DNA from: PNNG01 sp964577055
Lineage (GTDB): Bacteria; Bacteroidota; Bacteroidia; UBA7662
Assembly (NCBI GenBank): GCA_964577055.1
Contig: CAZNWC010000017.1
Coordinates: 1-35,681, forward strand
Reading direction: 5' to 3'
Length of the DNA stretch: 35,681 nt
In this document: piece by piece, positions 1 through 6,376 of the stretch
Layout of the letters: every line of letters begins with the position of its first letter
Numbering within the stretch: the stretch's first letter is position 1
Notes under the pieces: model-generated
Database searches by the model: none
Seen by the model: the letters and a program-made list of their open reading frames with translations, nothing else
What the model was told of the DNA's origin: nothing
Made by a program: the position numbers and the translations under genes

Positions 1-176
1 CCCCTCCGCCGCGGTGGTTGAGCGGAGCCGAAACCAGCGGAGCCGAAACCAGCGGGTGAATCCATAAATCCCCGGCACTTCGACTCCGCTCAGTGACCGG
101 TGTACCCCTCCGCCGCGGTGGTTGAGCGGAGCCGAAACCAGCGGAGCCGAAACCAGCGGAGTCGAAACCAGCGGAC
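1..176. repeat. REP-like palindromic repeat cluster, left of the GIY-YIG gene
   Basis: A unit of about 104 bases starts at 1 and starts again at 105. Each unit carries GGTTGAGCGGAGCCGAAACC followed by 15-base satellites (GGAGCCGAAACCAGC). The first unit ends in an opposite-orientation arm. The arms TTCGACTCCGCTCA (79-92) and TGAGCGGAGCCGAA (123-136) pair almost perfectly, so the unit can fold as a long hairpin. The same family recurs at 600-817 and in degraded form at 845-960. No reading frame of interest is present. Such TTCGRCTCCGCTCA palindromes are, from memory, common intergenic repeats in Bacteroidota. The link to the adjacent nuclease is inference. Confidence 0.8.
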
Positions 177-275
177 TTCTGAATTTTTAAACGTAGTCAT
201 TCCAAACTAATTCTAAGGATTCAAATTTTGGCATCAAACAATTCTAATGTTTATTTTTATGTCAGATAACGCCAT

Positions 276-584
276 ATGGAAGGTTGGGTCTATATCCTCG
301 AATGCGCTGATGGCACCTATTATGTCGGAAGCACTACTGACTTGAATCTGCGAATGGAGCAGCACCATTCAGGTGTAGGAGCCAATTACACCAAAAAAAG
401 GTTGCCAGTAAAGCTAGTTTATACCGAACACTACCCCAGAGTTGATGAAGCATTCTACAGAGAAAAACAACTTCAAGGCTGGAGTAGAAAGAAAAAAGAG
501 AGTCTCATTGCTGCAAAGTTCAACCAGTTGCATACCCATGCTGCTTGTAAAAATGATTCTCACAGCGATAACTTCAAGCGGTAA
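276..584 (+). CDS. GIY-YIG nuclease family protein (YhbQ/UPF0213-like)
   Basis: The protein is a 102-residue single-domain GIY-YIG endonuclease. The two halves of the signature are visible: VYIL at residues 5-8 (the GIY strand) and YYVG at 15-18 (the YIG strand). An Arg in the following helix (LNLRMEQH) and a Glu in YREKQLQGW match the catalytic Arg and metal-binding Glu positions. The N-terminal 80 residues are of usual length for the family. The last 20 residues look like a non-conserved tail running toward the downstream repeats. These small proteins are predicted to nick or cleave DNA, but most have no proven substrate. The gene sits alone between two clusters of palindromic repeats and is AT-richer than the operon downstream, suggesting it belongs to a mobile or repeat-associated unit. 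The family call is secure; the role is not. Confidence 0.88.
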   Translation: MEGWVYILECADGTYYVGSTTDLNLRMEQHHSGVGANYTKKRLPVKLVYTEHYPRVDEAFYREKQLQGWSRKKKESLIAAKFNQLHTHAACKNDSHSDNFKR

Positions 585-599
585 ATCTTACTTTGACAT

Positions 600-817
600 C
601 GGTCCACTTCGGCTCCGCTCAGTGACCGATGTACCCTCCGGTGGTTGAGCGGAGCCGAAACCAGCGGATTCGAAACCAACGAAGTCGAAACCAGCGAAGT
701 CGAAACCAGCGGATGAATTCATAAATCCCTGGCACTTGGACTCCGCTCAGTGACCGGTGTACCTCTCAGCCGCGGTGGTTGAGCGGAGCCGAAACCAGCG
801 GAGCCGAAACCAGCGGA
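600..817. repeat. REP-like palindromic repeat cluster, right of the GIY-YIG gene
   Basis: This is the same repeat family as at 1-176. An arm CTTCGGCTCCGCTCAGTGACC begins near 607 and is followed by GGTTGAGCGGAGCCGAAACC near 641. Next come 15-base satellites that vary between GATTCGAAACC and GAAGTCGAAACC. A second unit ends near 817. The stretch 585-1032 has no other gene; its remainder (818-1019) holds decayed copies and the downstream promoter. The copies are imperfect, as expected for old repeats. Confidence 0.8.
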
Positions 818-844
818 GATTTATTCTTTCAACCCATTCGGTTC

Positions 845-960
845 GTTTCGACTCCGCTCAACGACCGAATTACAGACGTTGAGTGACCGCACTCTGGCTC
901 TGCACAGTGACCGCACTTCGGCTCCGCTCAGTGACCGCACTTCGGCTCAGTTCAGTAAAC
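845..960. repeat. Decayed repeat arms
   Basis: Several partial arms follow one another here: TTTCGACTCCGCTCAACGACC near 846, then three head-to-tail variants of the unit AGTGACCGCACTTCGGCTC up to about 945. All point in one direction, unlike the hairpin-forming units at 1-176. They translate into a serine/arginine-rich low-complexity peptide in every open frame, so an upstream extension of the next gene through this stretch should not be believed. Confidence 0.65.
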
Positions 961-996
961 GGATATTGCTTCGCTCAAAGACCAAATGCAGATTTC

Positions 997-1027
997 TTTC
1001 TAACCCCTCCGCGCCTTCGTATCTTTG
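997..1027 (+). promoter_or_regulatory. Bacteroidota-type promoter for the miaE-like/msrC/hemF operon
   Basis: The -7 box TATCTTTG (1020-1027) matches TAnnTTTG exactly. TTTC at 997-1000, 19 bases upstream, is one base off the usual -33 TTTG. Only five bases separate the -7 box from the ATG at 1033, so the transcript should start at or within a base or two of the start codon. Confidence 0.7.
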
Positions 1028-1032
1028 CCCCC

Positions 1033-1614
1033 ATGCTTGGACTCAAATTGCCTACCGACCCCCGCTGGGTGAACATCGCCGAAAAATCGATTGGCGACAT
1101 CCTCATCGACCATGCCTTTTGCGAACAAAAAGCGGCTACCACCTGCATTTCCATCATTGTGCAGTATGCCGACCGTGAACTCATCGTCGACAAACTCTCG
1201 CCCATTGTGGCCGAAGAGTGGGGGCATTTTCGCCGGGTGCTGAAAGAGATGAAGCAGCGTGGGGTGAAGCTCGACAAAAAGCGCAAAGACGAATATGTAA
1301 ACAAGCTGCTGGCTTTCCAGAAAAAAGGGCTCACCGAAGATTTGGTGCTGCTCGAAAAGCTGCTCACCTGCGCCCTCATCGAAGCCCGCTCGTGCGAACG
1401 TTTCCGTTTGTTGTCGCTCGAGTGCAGCGACCCCGATTTGCGCCAGTTTTACCACGAATTTATGGTGAGCGAGGCCGGCCACTACCGCCTGTTCATGGAT
1501 TTGGCCGAGCATTTTTTGCCCAAAGAGGTGGTCCGCCAGCGCTGGCAAGAGTATCTCGATTTTGAAGCCCAAATGTTGCCCACCCTCGAAATGCGCGGTG
1601 ACCGCGTTCACTGA
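1033..1614 (+). CDS. miaE: MiaE-like tRNA-(ms2io6A)-hydroxylase
   Basis: This 193-residue protein belongs to the MiaE-like non-heme diiron family. In MiaE proper, O2 is used to hydroxylate the isoprenyl group of 2-methylthio-N6-isopentenyladenosine at position 37 of some tRNAs. It starts MLGLKLPTDPRWVN, the characteristic N-terminus of Bacteroidota members. The four-helix-bundle ligands appear as EQKAA, EEWGHFRRVL, IEARSCERF and SEAGHYRLF, the usual Glu and ExxH pairs. The frame is open upstream to about 883, but that part crosses the repeats and the promoter, so ATG 1033 is preferred. It is the first gene of an operon; the next start lies two bases after its stop. MiaE itself has not been tested in this phylum, so the exact substrate is inferred. 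Confidence 0.85.
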   Translation: MLGLKLPTDPRWVNIAEKSIGDILIDHAFCEQKAATTCISIIVQYADRELIVDKLSPIVAEEWGHFRRVLKEMKQRGVKLDKKRKDEYVNKLLAFQKKGLTEDLVLLEKLLTCALIEARSCERFRLLSLECSDPDLRQFYHEFMVSEAGHYRLFMDLAEHFLPKEVVRQRWQEYLDFEAQMLPTLEMRGDRVH

Positions 1615-1615
1615 T

Positions 1616-2101
1616 ATGGCCGAAACCCTTTTTCTCACCGCCACCGACAAAGCCGGTAAATACCAAGAACTGATGCCCCAACTGGAGGCCTTGGTTGCCG
1701 GCGAACCCGACCTCACCGCCAACCTCGCCAACCTGGCAGCCGCCCTGCGCGAAGCTTTCGGCTTTTTTTGGGTGGGCTTTTACCTTGTGAAAGGCGATCA
1801 GCTGGTGCTGGGGCCGTTCCAGGGGCCCATTGCCTGTACCCGCATCCAGCTGGGCAAAGGGGTTTGCGGCACGGCTTGGGCCGAAAAACGTACGCAGCTG
1901 GTACCCGATGTGGATGCTTTTCCCGGCCACATTGCCTGCAGCAGCGCCTCCAAAAGCGAAATCGTGGTGCCGGTGTTCGACAAAAGCGGCGCCGTGGCCA
2001 TGGTGTTGGATGTTGACAGCGACCAACTGGCCGATTTCGACACCACCGACCAGCAATACCTCGAACAATTGGCCCAACTCATCCAAACCCAGTGCTTGTG
2101 A
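1616..2101 (+). CDS. msrC: GAF-domain free methionine-(R)-sulfoxide reductase
   Basis: A 161-residue stand-alone GAF domain of the fRMsr (MsrC) family, which reduces free L-methionine-(R)-sulfoxide with thioredoxin. All three redox cysteines are present in the expected order: IACTRIQLG, GVCGTAW and GHIACSSAS. The substrate-pocket core WVGFYLVKGDQLVLGPFQG and the closing helix DQQYLEQLAQLI also match. ATG 1616 follows the previous stop by one base. Its own TGA (2099-2101) overlaps the next start, so the genes are probably translationally coupled. The length is usual for the family. It is cytosolic, with no signal peptide. The neighbours are both O2-using enzymes, which suits an oxidative-stress repair role. 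Confidence 0.92.
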   Translation: MAETLFLTATDKAGKYQELMPQLEALVAGEPDLTANLANLAAALREAFGFFWVGFYLVKGDQLVLGPFQGPIACTRIQLGKGVCGTAWAEKRTQLVPDVDAFPGHIACSSASKSEIVVPVFDKSGAVAMVLDVDSDQLADFDTTDQQYLEQLAQLIQTQCL

Positions 2102-2988
2102 ACCAGCCCGATTTGAATGAAATTGTTGCTTGGCTCAAGGGCCTGCAAGACCGCATCACCACCAACATCGAGCAACTCGACGGGCAGCGGTTTGACGAAG
2201 ACCTCTGGGAACGCGAAGAAGGCGGCGGCGGTCGTTCGCGCTTGTTGCGCCATGGCAACTTGGTAGAAAAAGGCGGGGTGAATTTTTCGCATGTGCATGG
2301 GCCGGTCCCCGAATTTCTGAAAAAGGAGAGTCCCAACGCCAGCCGTTTCGATGCCACAGGCGTTTCGCTGGTCATTCACCCACACAACCCGCACGTGCCG
2401 CTCATCCACATGAATGTGCGCTATTTTGAGACCGATGCCGGCGACTGTTGGTTTGGCGGCGGCATCGACCTCACCCCGGCTTACCCGGTGGCCGATCAGG
2501 TTCGCTGGTTTCACGGTCAGTTGAAAGCGGTGTGCGACCGTTTTGATGCCAGCTGGTACCCGCGCTACAAAAAGTGGTGCGACGATTATTTCACCATCAC
2601 CCACCGGCACGAAATGCGCGGAGTAGGCGGCATATTTTACGACCATTTGCGGCCCGGACAAGCCGCCTCGCGCCACGACCTTTTTGCCTTTATGCAAGGG
2701 GTGGGCGATGTGTTCAACCCCATCTACACCTTCATGGCCGAGCAAAACCGCGACAAAAGCTGGACCGATGCCGAAAAAACCTGGCAGAAAATCCGCCGCG
2801 GCCGTTATGCCGAATTCAATTTGGTGTACGACCGGGGCACCACCTTTGGCCTGAAGACCAATGGCCGGGTTGAGAGCATCCTCATGTCGTTGCCTCCCGA
2901 GGCGGTGTGGGAATACAACCATCAGCCCGCTGCCGGCACCCCCGAAGCGGCTGCTTTGGCCTTCTACCAGCCGAAAGACTGGTTTTAA
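2098..2988 (+). CDS. hemF: Oxygen-dependent coproporphyrinogen III oxidase
   Basis: HemF converts coproporphyrinogen III to protoporphyrinogen IX using O2 in heme synthesis. The 296-residue protein is full length. Family blocks are all visible: RHGNLVEKGGVNFSHVHG near the N-terminus, HPHNPHVPLIHMNVRYFE, WFGGGIDLTPAYP, then FNLVYDRGTTFGLKTNGR and ESILMSLPPEAVWEYNH near the C-terminus. The likely start is GTG 2098, whose GTGA overlaps the stop of msrC by four bases; GTG 2092 is an alternative giving two more residues. No ATG fits. It ends the operon, and the repeat array begins about ten bases after its stop. Confidence 0.96.
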   Translation: MNQPDLNEIVAWLKGLQDRITTNIEQLDGQRFDEDLWEREEGGGGRSRLLRHGNLVEKGGVNFSHVHGPVPEFLKKESPNASRFDATGVSLVIHPHNPHVPLIHMNVRYFETDAGDCWFGGGIDLTPAYPVADQVRWFHGQLKAVCDRFDASWYPRYKKWCDDYFTITHRHEMRGVGGIFYDHLRPGQAASRHDLFAFMQGVGDVFNPIYTFMAEQNRDKSWTDAEKTWQKIRRGRYAEFNLVYDRGTTFGLKTNGRVESILMSLPPEAVWEYNHQPAAGTPEAAALAFYQPKDWF

Positions 2989-2998
2989 AGGAGCCGTC

Positions 2999-3323
2999 GG
3001 CGGTCTGCCCTCTGCGGTCAGTCCTCAGCGGTCAGCGGTCTGCGGTCAGTCGAATGCCGAAAACCGAATGCGGAATGCCGAAAGCCGAAAGCCGAACGCC
3101 AATCGCCGACAGCGGTCAGCGGTCAGCGGTCTGCGGTCAGTCCTCAGCGGTCAGCGGTCAGCCGAAAGCCGAAAGCCGAAAGCCGAACGCCGACAGCGGT
3201 CAGCGGTCAGCCGTCAGCCGATCGCGAAACCATTCGTCCGCCTCCACTATCATCCTCCCGCCTCCTCCCGCCTCCTTCCGCCTCGCCCTCACACCCCGCC
3301 CCTTGCCTCTTGCCCCTTGCCCC
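2999..3323. repeat. Degenerate heptanucleotide repeat array
   Basis: The spacer between hemF and the aminotransferase gene reads almost wholly as seven-base words in one register. From about 3001 to 3235 the words are mainly CGGTCAG and CGGTCTG, switching in blocks to CCGAAAG, CCGAACG and CCGACAG and back again. A pyrimidine-rich stretch follows, and three further heptads (TTGCCTC, TTGCCCC, TTGCCCC) occupy 3303-3323 and lead directly into the promoter -7 box. Reading frames run open across the array in several phases, but they encode only repetitive Ser/Arg/Pro peptides and look non-coding. It resembles the heptameric short tandem repeats described in cyanobacteria, without sequence identity. 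Confidence 0.85.
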
Positions 3324-3332
3324 TTATCTTTG
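3303..3332 (+). promoter_or_regulatory. Promoter of the aminotransferase gene, built from heptad repeats
   Basis: A -7 box TATCTTTG spans 3325-3332. TTG triplets at 3303, 3310 and 3317 recur every seven bases. The one at 3303-3305 lies exactly 19 bases before the box, the optimal -33 spacing. Transcription should begin near 3336-3340, which argues for the ATG at 3340 over the ATG at 3334. Confidence 0.7.
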
Positions 3333-3339
3333 CATGGTC

Positions 3340-4560
3340 ATGCCCACCCAGCGCCAGCTTTTCCTCCAGCACCTCGCCCAAACCAGCGATTTTCCGTTGG
3401 GACTCGAAATTGAGCGTGCTGAGGGCATTTATATGTACGATACGGCCGGAAAACGTTATGCCGACCTCATTTCGGGCATTGGCGTGAGCAATGTGGGGCA
3501 CCGGCATCCCAAAGTGGTAGCCGCCATCCATGAGCAGGTCGACAAATACATGCACCTGATGGTGTATGGCGAGTACATCCAATCGCCCCAGGTGCGTTTG
3601 GCGACCAAGCTGGCCGATTTGCTGCCTGCAGGCATCAACAACGTGTACCTCACCAACAGCGGCACCGAAGCCGTGGAAGGCGCCCTCAAACTGGCCAAAC
3701 GTTATACCGGTCGCACCGGCCTGGTCACCTTCCGCAACACCTACCACGGCAGCACGCATGGCGCTTTGAGTGTGATGGGCAACGAACATTTCAAAAATGC
3801 CTTCAGACCCCTGCTGCCCGACGTACAGGTATTGGCCTACAACGTTACCGCCGAACTGCAGCGCATCACCACCCAAACGGCGGCGGTCATCGTGGAAAGC
3901 GTGCAAGGCGAAGCTGGCTACCAAACCCCTTGCACCCCCTGGATGCAGGCCTTGCGCGCCCGTTGCAGTGAGGTAGGCGCCTTGCTCATCGTCGACGAAA
4001 TACAAACAGGCATGGGCCGCACCGGCAAGATGTTCGGTTATGAGCATTTTGGCATCGTGCCCGACATGGTGACCCTCGCCAAAGGTTTGGGTGGCGGCTT
4101 GCCGATTGGGGCTTTTGCGGCACCAGCCGAAATCATGGGCGCTTTCAAAAGCAAGCCCATCTTGGGGCACATCACCACCTTTGGCGGCAATCCGGTTTGT
4201 GCCGCAGCCGCCTGCGCCGTGGTGGAAGTGCTCAGTGAAGGCGATTTGCTGGCCGCTGTGCCCGCAAAACATGCCCTGCTGCTCGAGCTGCTGCAGCACC
4301 CGGCCATCGACCGTGTTACAGGCAAAGGCTTGATGTTGGCGGTTGATTTGCGGCATTTCGGTTTCAACAAGGCGGTGATCGACCGCTGTTTGGAGGCAGG
4401 TGTGATCACCGATTGGTTTTTGTTCAACGACCGCAGCTTGCGCCTAGCACCCCCGCTCACCATCACCCCCGAAGAACTCCGCTTGCACCTACAAACCATC
4501 GTGGCCTGCATCGATGCCGAATGGCAGGCGCGCGGCAAATCACACGGAATATGGCCTTGA
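3340..4560 (+). CDS. Class III PLP-dependent aminotransferase (acetylornithine/aspartate aminotransferase family)
   Basis: A 406-residue fold-type I, class III aminotransferase. Landmarks in order are SNVGHRHPKV near the N-terminus, the phosphate-binding LTNSGTEAVEGALKLAK, the cofactor-stacking TYHGSTHG, the pyridine-nitrogen Asp in LIVDEIQTGMGRTG, and the Schiff-base Lys in TLAKGLGGGLPIGAF, followed by THTFGG-like ITTFGGNPV. The family includes ArgD, ornithine and 4-aminobutyrate aminotransferases. No arginine or ornithine gene is adjacent, so the substrate cannot be assigned. The start at ATG 3340 is chosen because ATG 3334 lies too close to the -7 box. The stop overlaps the start of the next gene by ten bases, indicating co-transcription. 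Confidence 0.93.
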   Translation: MPTQRQLFLQHLAQTSDFPLGLEIERAEGIYMYDTAGKRYADLISGIGVSNVGHRHPKVVAAIHEQVDKYMHLMVYGEYIQSPQVRLATKLADLLPAGINNVYLTNSGTEAVEGALKLAKRYTGRTGLVTFRNTYHGSTHGALSVMGNEHFKNAFRPLLPDVQVLAYNVTAELQRITTQTAAVIVESVQGEAGYQTPCTPWMQALRARCSEVGALLIVDEIQTGMGRTGKMFGYEHFGIVPDMVTLAKGLGGGLPIGAFAAPAEIMGAFKSKPILGHITTFGGNPVCAAAACAVVEVLSEGDLLAAVPAKHALLLELLQHPAIDRVTGKGLMLAVDLRHFGFNKAVIDRCLEAGVITDWFLFNDRSLRLAPPLTITPEELRLHLQTIVACIDAEWQARGKSHGIWP

Positions 4561-4985
4561 CCCTCAGCAACATGCCCCGAACCGGGCGCGAAAAAGTGCT
4601 CGATGGACTCACCCTCTTGCTACTCGGACTCCTTTGGAGTTTGGCCGCTTACCAGTGGCGCATGGGTGCAGGCTGGTCGGCAGCCCTTTTGCCCCTCACG
4701 GCCAGTGCTTTGGCCGCTTTACTGGGCTGGTTGCCCCGATCGGGCTGGCCGGTGAATTTGCCTTTTGACTTTCGCCCCGAATTTGCCGATACCGCCCGCC
4801 GCCAGGTGCGCCTGCTGCTGCGTTTGTTGAATGCGTGGATGTTGCTGCTTTTTGGCGGCATTGCCAGCATCGAAATCCTCGGCGGTGGCAGCCTGCTGCA
4901 AGGCATGCTCATGGTGACCACGGTGCTGGTTGATTTGGTGCTGGTGTTGTATTTTTTGATGCGGTTGAGTAGGTATAGCCGGTAA
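4551..4985 (+). CDS. Small integral membrane protein, unknown function
   Basis: A 144-residue protein with about four hydrophobic segments: LTLLLLGLLWSLAAYQW (about 19-35), ALLPLTASALAALLGWL (about 44-60), LLRLLNAWMLLLFGGIASI (about 83-101) and MLMVTTVLVDLVLVLYFLM (about 117-135). No recognised domain or catalytic motif was found. The start ATG 4551 overlaps the end of the aminotransferase gene by ten bases, so it is probably made from the same mRNA. I recognise a general resemblance to DUF1648-type small membrane proteins but cannot assign a family. Function unknown. Confidence 0.7.
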   Translation: MALTLSNMPRTGREKVLDGLTLLLLGLLWSLAAYQWRMGAGWSAALLPLTASALAALLGWLPRSGWPVNLPFDFRPEFADTARRQVRLLLRLLNAWMLLLFGGIASIEILGGGSLLQGMLMVTTVLVDLVLVLYFLMRLSRYSR

Positions 4986-5017
4986 GGCGCCGCTTTCGGC
5001 TGTCAGCCGATGGCAGC

Positions 5018-5317
5018 TTGCACAAAGTAGATGCCTTTTACAACCAACTGATGAGGCTGCACCATCTCCAGCAAATGGCCGATCCGCGCCCGCAACTCCA
5101 AGGCAATCAAATACCCGTGTTGCTTTTACGCGGGCAATGCGACAACCAGCCCTGGGGCGTGGTGCCCGATTATTTGGCGCTTTTCCCCAACGCCCGCCTG
5201 GAAATTGTGCCTGGTGCCGGGCATGTGATTGCCACCGAGCAGCCTGCGGAATATATAAGAAGGGTGGGGGTGTTTTTGGATGCAAATAATGGGGATTCGA
5301 TTTCAGCTGGACAATGA
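5018..5317 (+). pseudogene. C-terminal remnant of an alpha/beta-hydrolase
   Basis: About 99 residues match only the last third of an alpha/beta-hydrolase. The acid-loop strand VLLLRGQCDNQPWG, the text LFPNARLEIVPGAGHVI with the catalytic-His loop, and EQPAEYIRRVGVFL are all family-typical. The N-terminal two thirds, with the oxyanion hole and the nucleophile elbow, are missing; the frame stays open upstream to around 4988 but runs into the membrane-protein gene. The first plausible start is TTG. The simplest reading is a decayed gene whose 5' part was deleted. It cannot be a working hydrolase on its own. Confidence 0.7.
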
Positions 5318-5402
5318 AGCTATTGTTCGTCGGTTCGAGGATGAGCATGAAATGGACATGAAGTAGCATCAGGCCGCGTTATCAAAAATCAGATTGGTTT
5401 GT

Positions 5403-5410
5403 TACATTTG
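5403..5410 (+). promoter_or_regulatory. -7 box TACATTTG for the small antitoxin-like gene
   Basis: An exact TAnnTTTG match ends four bases before ATG 5415. No clear TTTG is found 19-21 bases upstream, so the promoter is one-sided. The spacing predicts a leaderless transcript. Confidence 0.55.
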
Positions 5411-5414
5411 ATGT

Positions 5415-5627
5415 ATGAATACGCTTCGTGTAAACATATTGAACCCTAAGGCTGCCAAACTTTTGAGAAATTTGGCAGATATGGAGCTTATTTCCATTCA
5501 AGATTTGTCGAACGACGGTTTTGAAATTGTTTTAAAGAGGTTGCGCTCAAAAGCCAAATCGGCTCCCACCTTGGAAGAAATTACCAAGGAAGTAGACTTG
5601 GTAAGAAGCAAGCGCTATGTAAAATAG
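5415..5627 (+). CDS. Small antitoxin-like protein, no toxin partner adjacent
   Basis: This 70-residue protein has a beta-strand start (NTLRVNIL), a helix of residues 11-26, a second strand (GFEIVLKRL) and a basic, probably disordered C-terminal third (SAPTLEEITKEVDLVRSKRY). This layout is common in Bacteroidota antitoxins that precede a PIN or RelE toxin: a dimerising N-terminus and a toxin-wrapping tail. Here the next gene is another antitoxin-like protein rather than a toxin, so it is either an orphan or part of a three-gene module. No database family was recognised with certainty. It has its own -7 box. Confidence 0.6.
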   Translation: MNTLRVNILNPKAAKLLRNLADMELISIQDLSNDGFEIVLKRLRSKAKSAPTLEEITKEVDLVRSKRYVK

Positions 5628-5645
5628 GGCAAGCTGCACTTTGCT

Positions 5646-5676
5646 TTTGAACTAAATTGGGCAGTGTCTATATTTG
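5646..5676 (+). promoter_or_regulatory. Promoter of the RelE/ParE toxin-antitoxin pair
   Basis: TTTG (5646-5649), 19 bases, then TATATTTG (5669-5676) is a perfect Bacteroidota consensus, and it lies 16 bases before ATG 5693. It is the strongest promoter match in the window and sets the antitoxin start at 5693 rather than at the upstream in-frame 5657, which precedes the -7 box. Confidence 0.75.
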
Positions 5677-5692
5677 TGTTAAGTCCTTTAAG

Positions 5693-5929
5693 ATGTCAGC
5701 CGCTGAACTCCGTCAAAAAAAATTAGACTTGATCGCTTGGATAAACGATCTGTCGGATGAGCATGTGATTACGTTTCTCGATGATTTAAGAACAGCTGAT
5801 AGTAACCTAGATTGGTGGGATAATCTTTCTTCATCTCAACAGCAGCGCATCAAAAAAGGCATGAAGGATGTAGAAATGGGGAATGTGCTTTCATCTACGG
5901 AGTTTTGGAATGCCTTAAAAAATGGCTGA
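5693..5929 (+). CDS. Type II antitoxin (addiction-module component)
   Basis: A 78-residue acidic, helical protein. The N-terminal pattern KKLDLIAWINDLSDEHVITFLDDL and the C-terminal QQRIKKGMKDVEMGNVLSS are typical of the Bacteroidota addiction-module antitoxins that precede RelE/ParE toxins: the middle WWDNLSSSQQQRI segment gives way to a short tail ending in FWNALKNG. The next gene starts inside its last codons (eight-base overlap), the usual coupling of antitoxin and toxin. It should bind and neutralise the toxin and may repress its own promoter. DNA binding is not evident from the sequence. Confidence 0.75.
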   Translation: MSAAELRQKKLDLIAWINDLSDEHVITFLDDLRTADSNLDWWDNLSSSQQQRIKKGMKDVEMGNVLSSTEFWNALKNG

Positions 5930-6227
5930 AAAAGGCAGATTGGCTGTCGAGTACACAAAGCAATCACTTGATAGCGCCTCCGAAATCGTCACCTACTTGA
6001 GAATGAAATTCTCACCAAAAGAAATCGAAGCCTTTTACCAAGCCCTAGAAGATTTCGAAAAAACCATAGCTCTTTATCCTGCCCTGCACAATAAATCGAG
6101 CAAATCGACAATCAGAAGGGCTGTGTTGAATAAAGTTCTTTCTGTTTATTATACCTCCACGGCGCATAAAATCAGCATCGTTGATATCCACGACAATCGA
6201 TGGGATTTCGACAAAAGAATGAAATAG
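5922..6227 (+). CDS. RelE/ParE-superfamily toxin
   Basis: A 101-residue protein with the RelE/ParE layout: an N-terminal strand (LAVEYTKQSL), two helices (SASEIVTYLRMKF and KEIEAFYQALEDFEKTIAL), then a C-terminal sheet with RRAVLNKVLSVYYTS and KISIVDIHDNRWDFDK. The sequence IVDIHDNR sits where these toxins carry the final strand and catalytic or surface residues. Whether it cuts mRNA or poisons gyrase cannot be read from the sequence. ATG 5922 overlaps the antitoxin gene by eight bases. It is AT-richer than the genes around it, which suits a horizontally acquired module. Confidence 0.82.
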   Translation: MAEKGRLAVEYTKQSLDSASEIVTYLRMKFSPKEIEAFYQALEDFEKTIALYPALHNKSSKSTIRRAVLNKVLSVYYTSTAHKISIVDIHDNRWDFDKRMK

Positions 6228-6349
6228 AAACGCTTATAAAATCATTTGGGCGAGAAAAACACTTCACATTCCGATTACATCAGAGCTTGTTGCCCTTCAA
6301 TAAATCATCGCTAAGGCCCCAGCCCTCACGCCCTTTCCCGCCAAAAGCC

Positions 6350-6357
6350 TACCTTTG
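6350..6357 (+). promoter_or_regulatory. -7 box TACCTTTG of the FAH/flavin reductase operon
   Basis: An exact TAnnTTTG match lies 19 bases before ATG 6377. No convincing -33 TTG was seen. It is the only promoter-like site in the 149 bases after the toxin gene. Confidence 0.55.
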
Positions 6358-6376
6358 TATCAAAATTTTTTGACGC

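Noticed and set aside
883..1032. Upstream extension of the MiaE-like gene by 50 codons
   Set aside because: The extension translates the repeat arms and crosses the TATCTTTG promoter box; homologues begin at MLGLKLPTDPRWVN.
2861..3487. Long open frames across the heptad array
   Set aside because: A stop-free heptad stays open in all frames, so openness is expected. The peptides are low-complexity and include the end of hemF and the start of the aminotransferase gene in the wrong frame.
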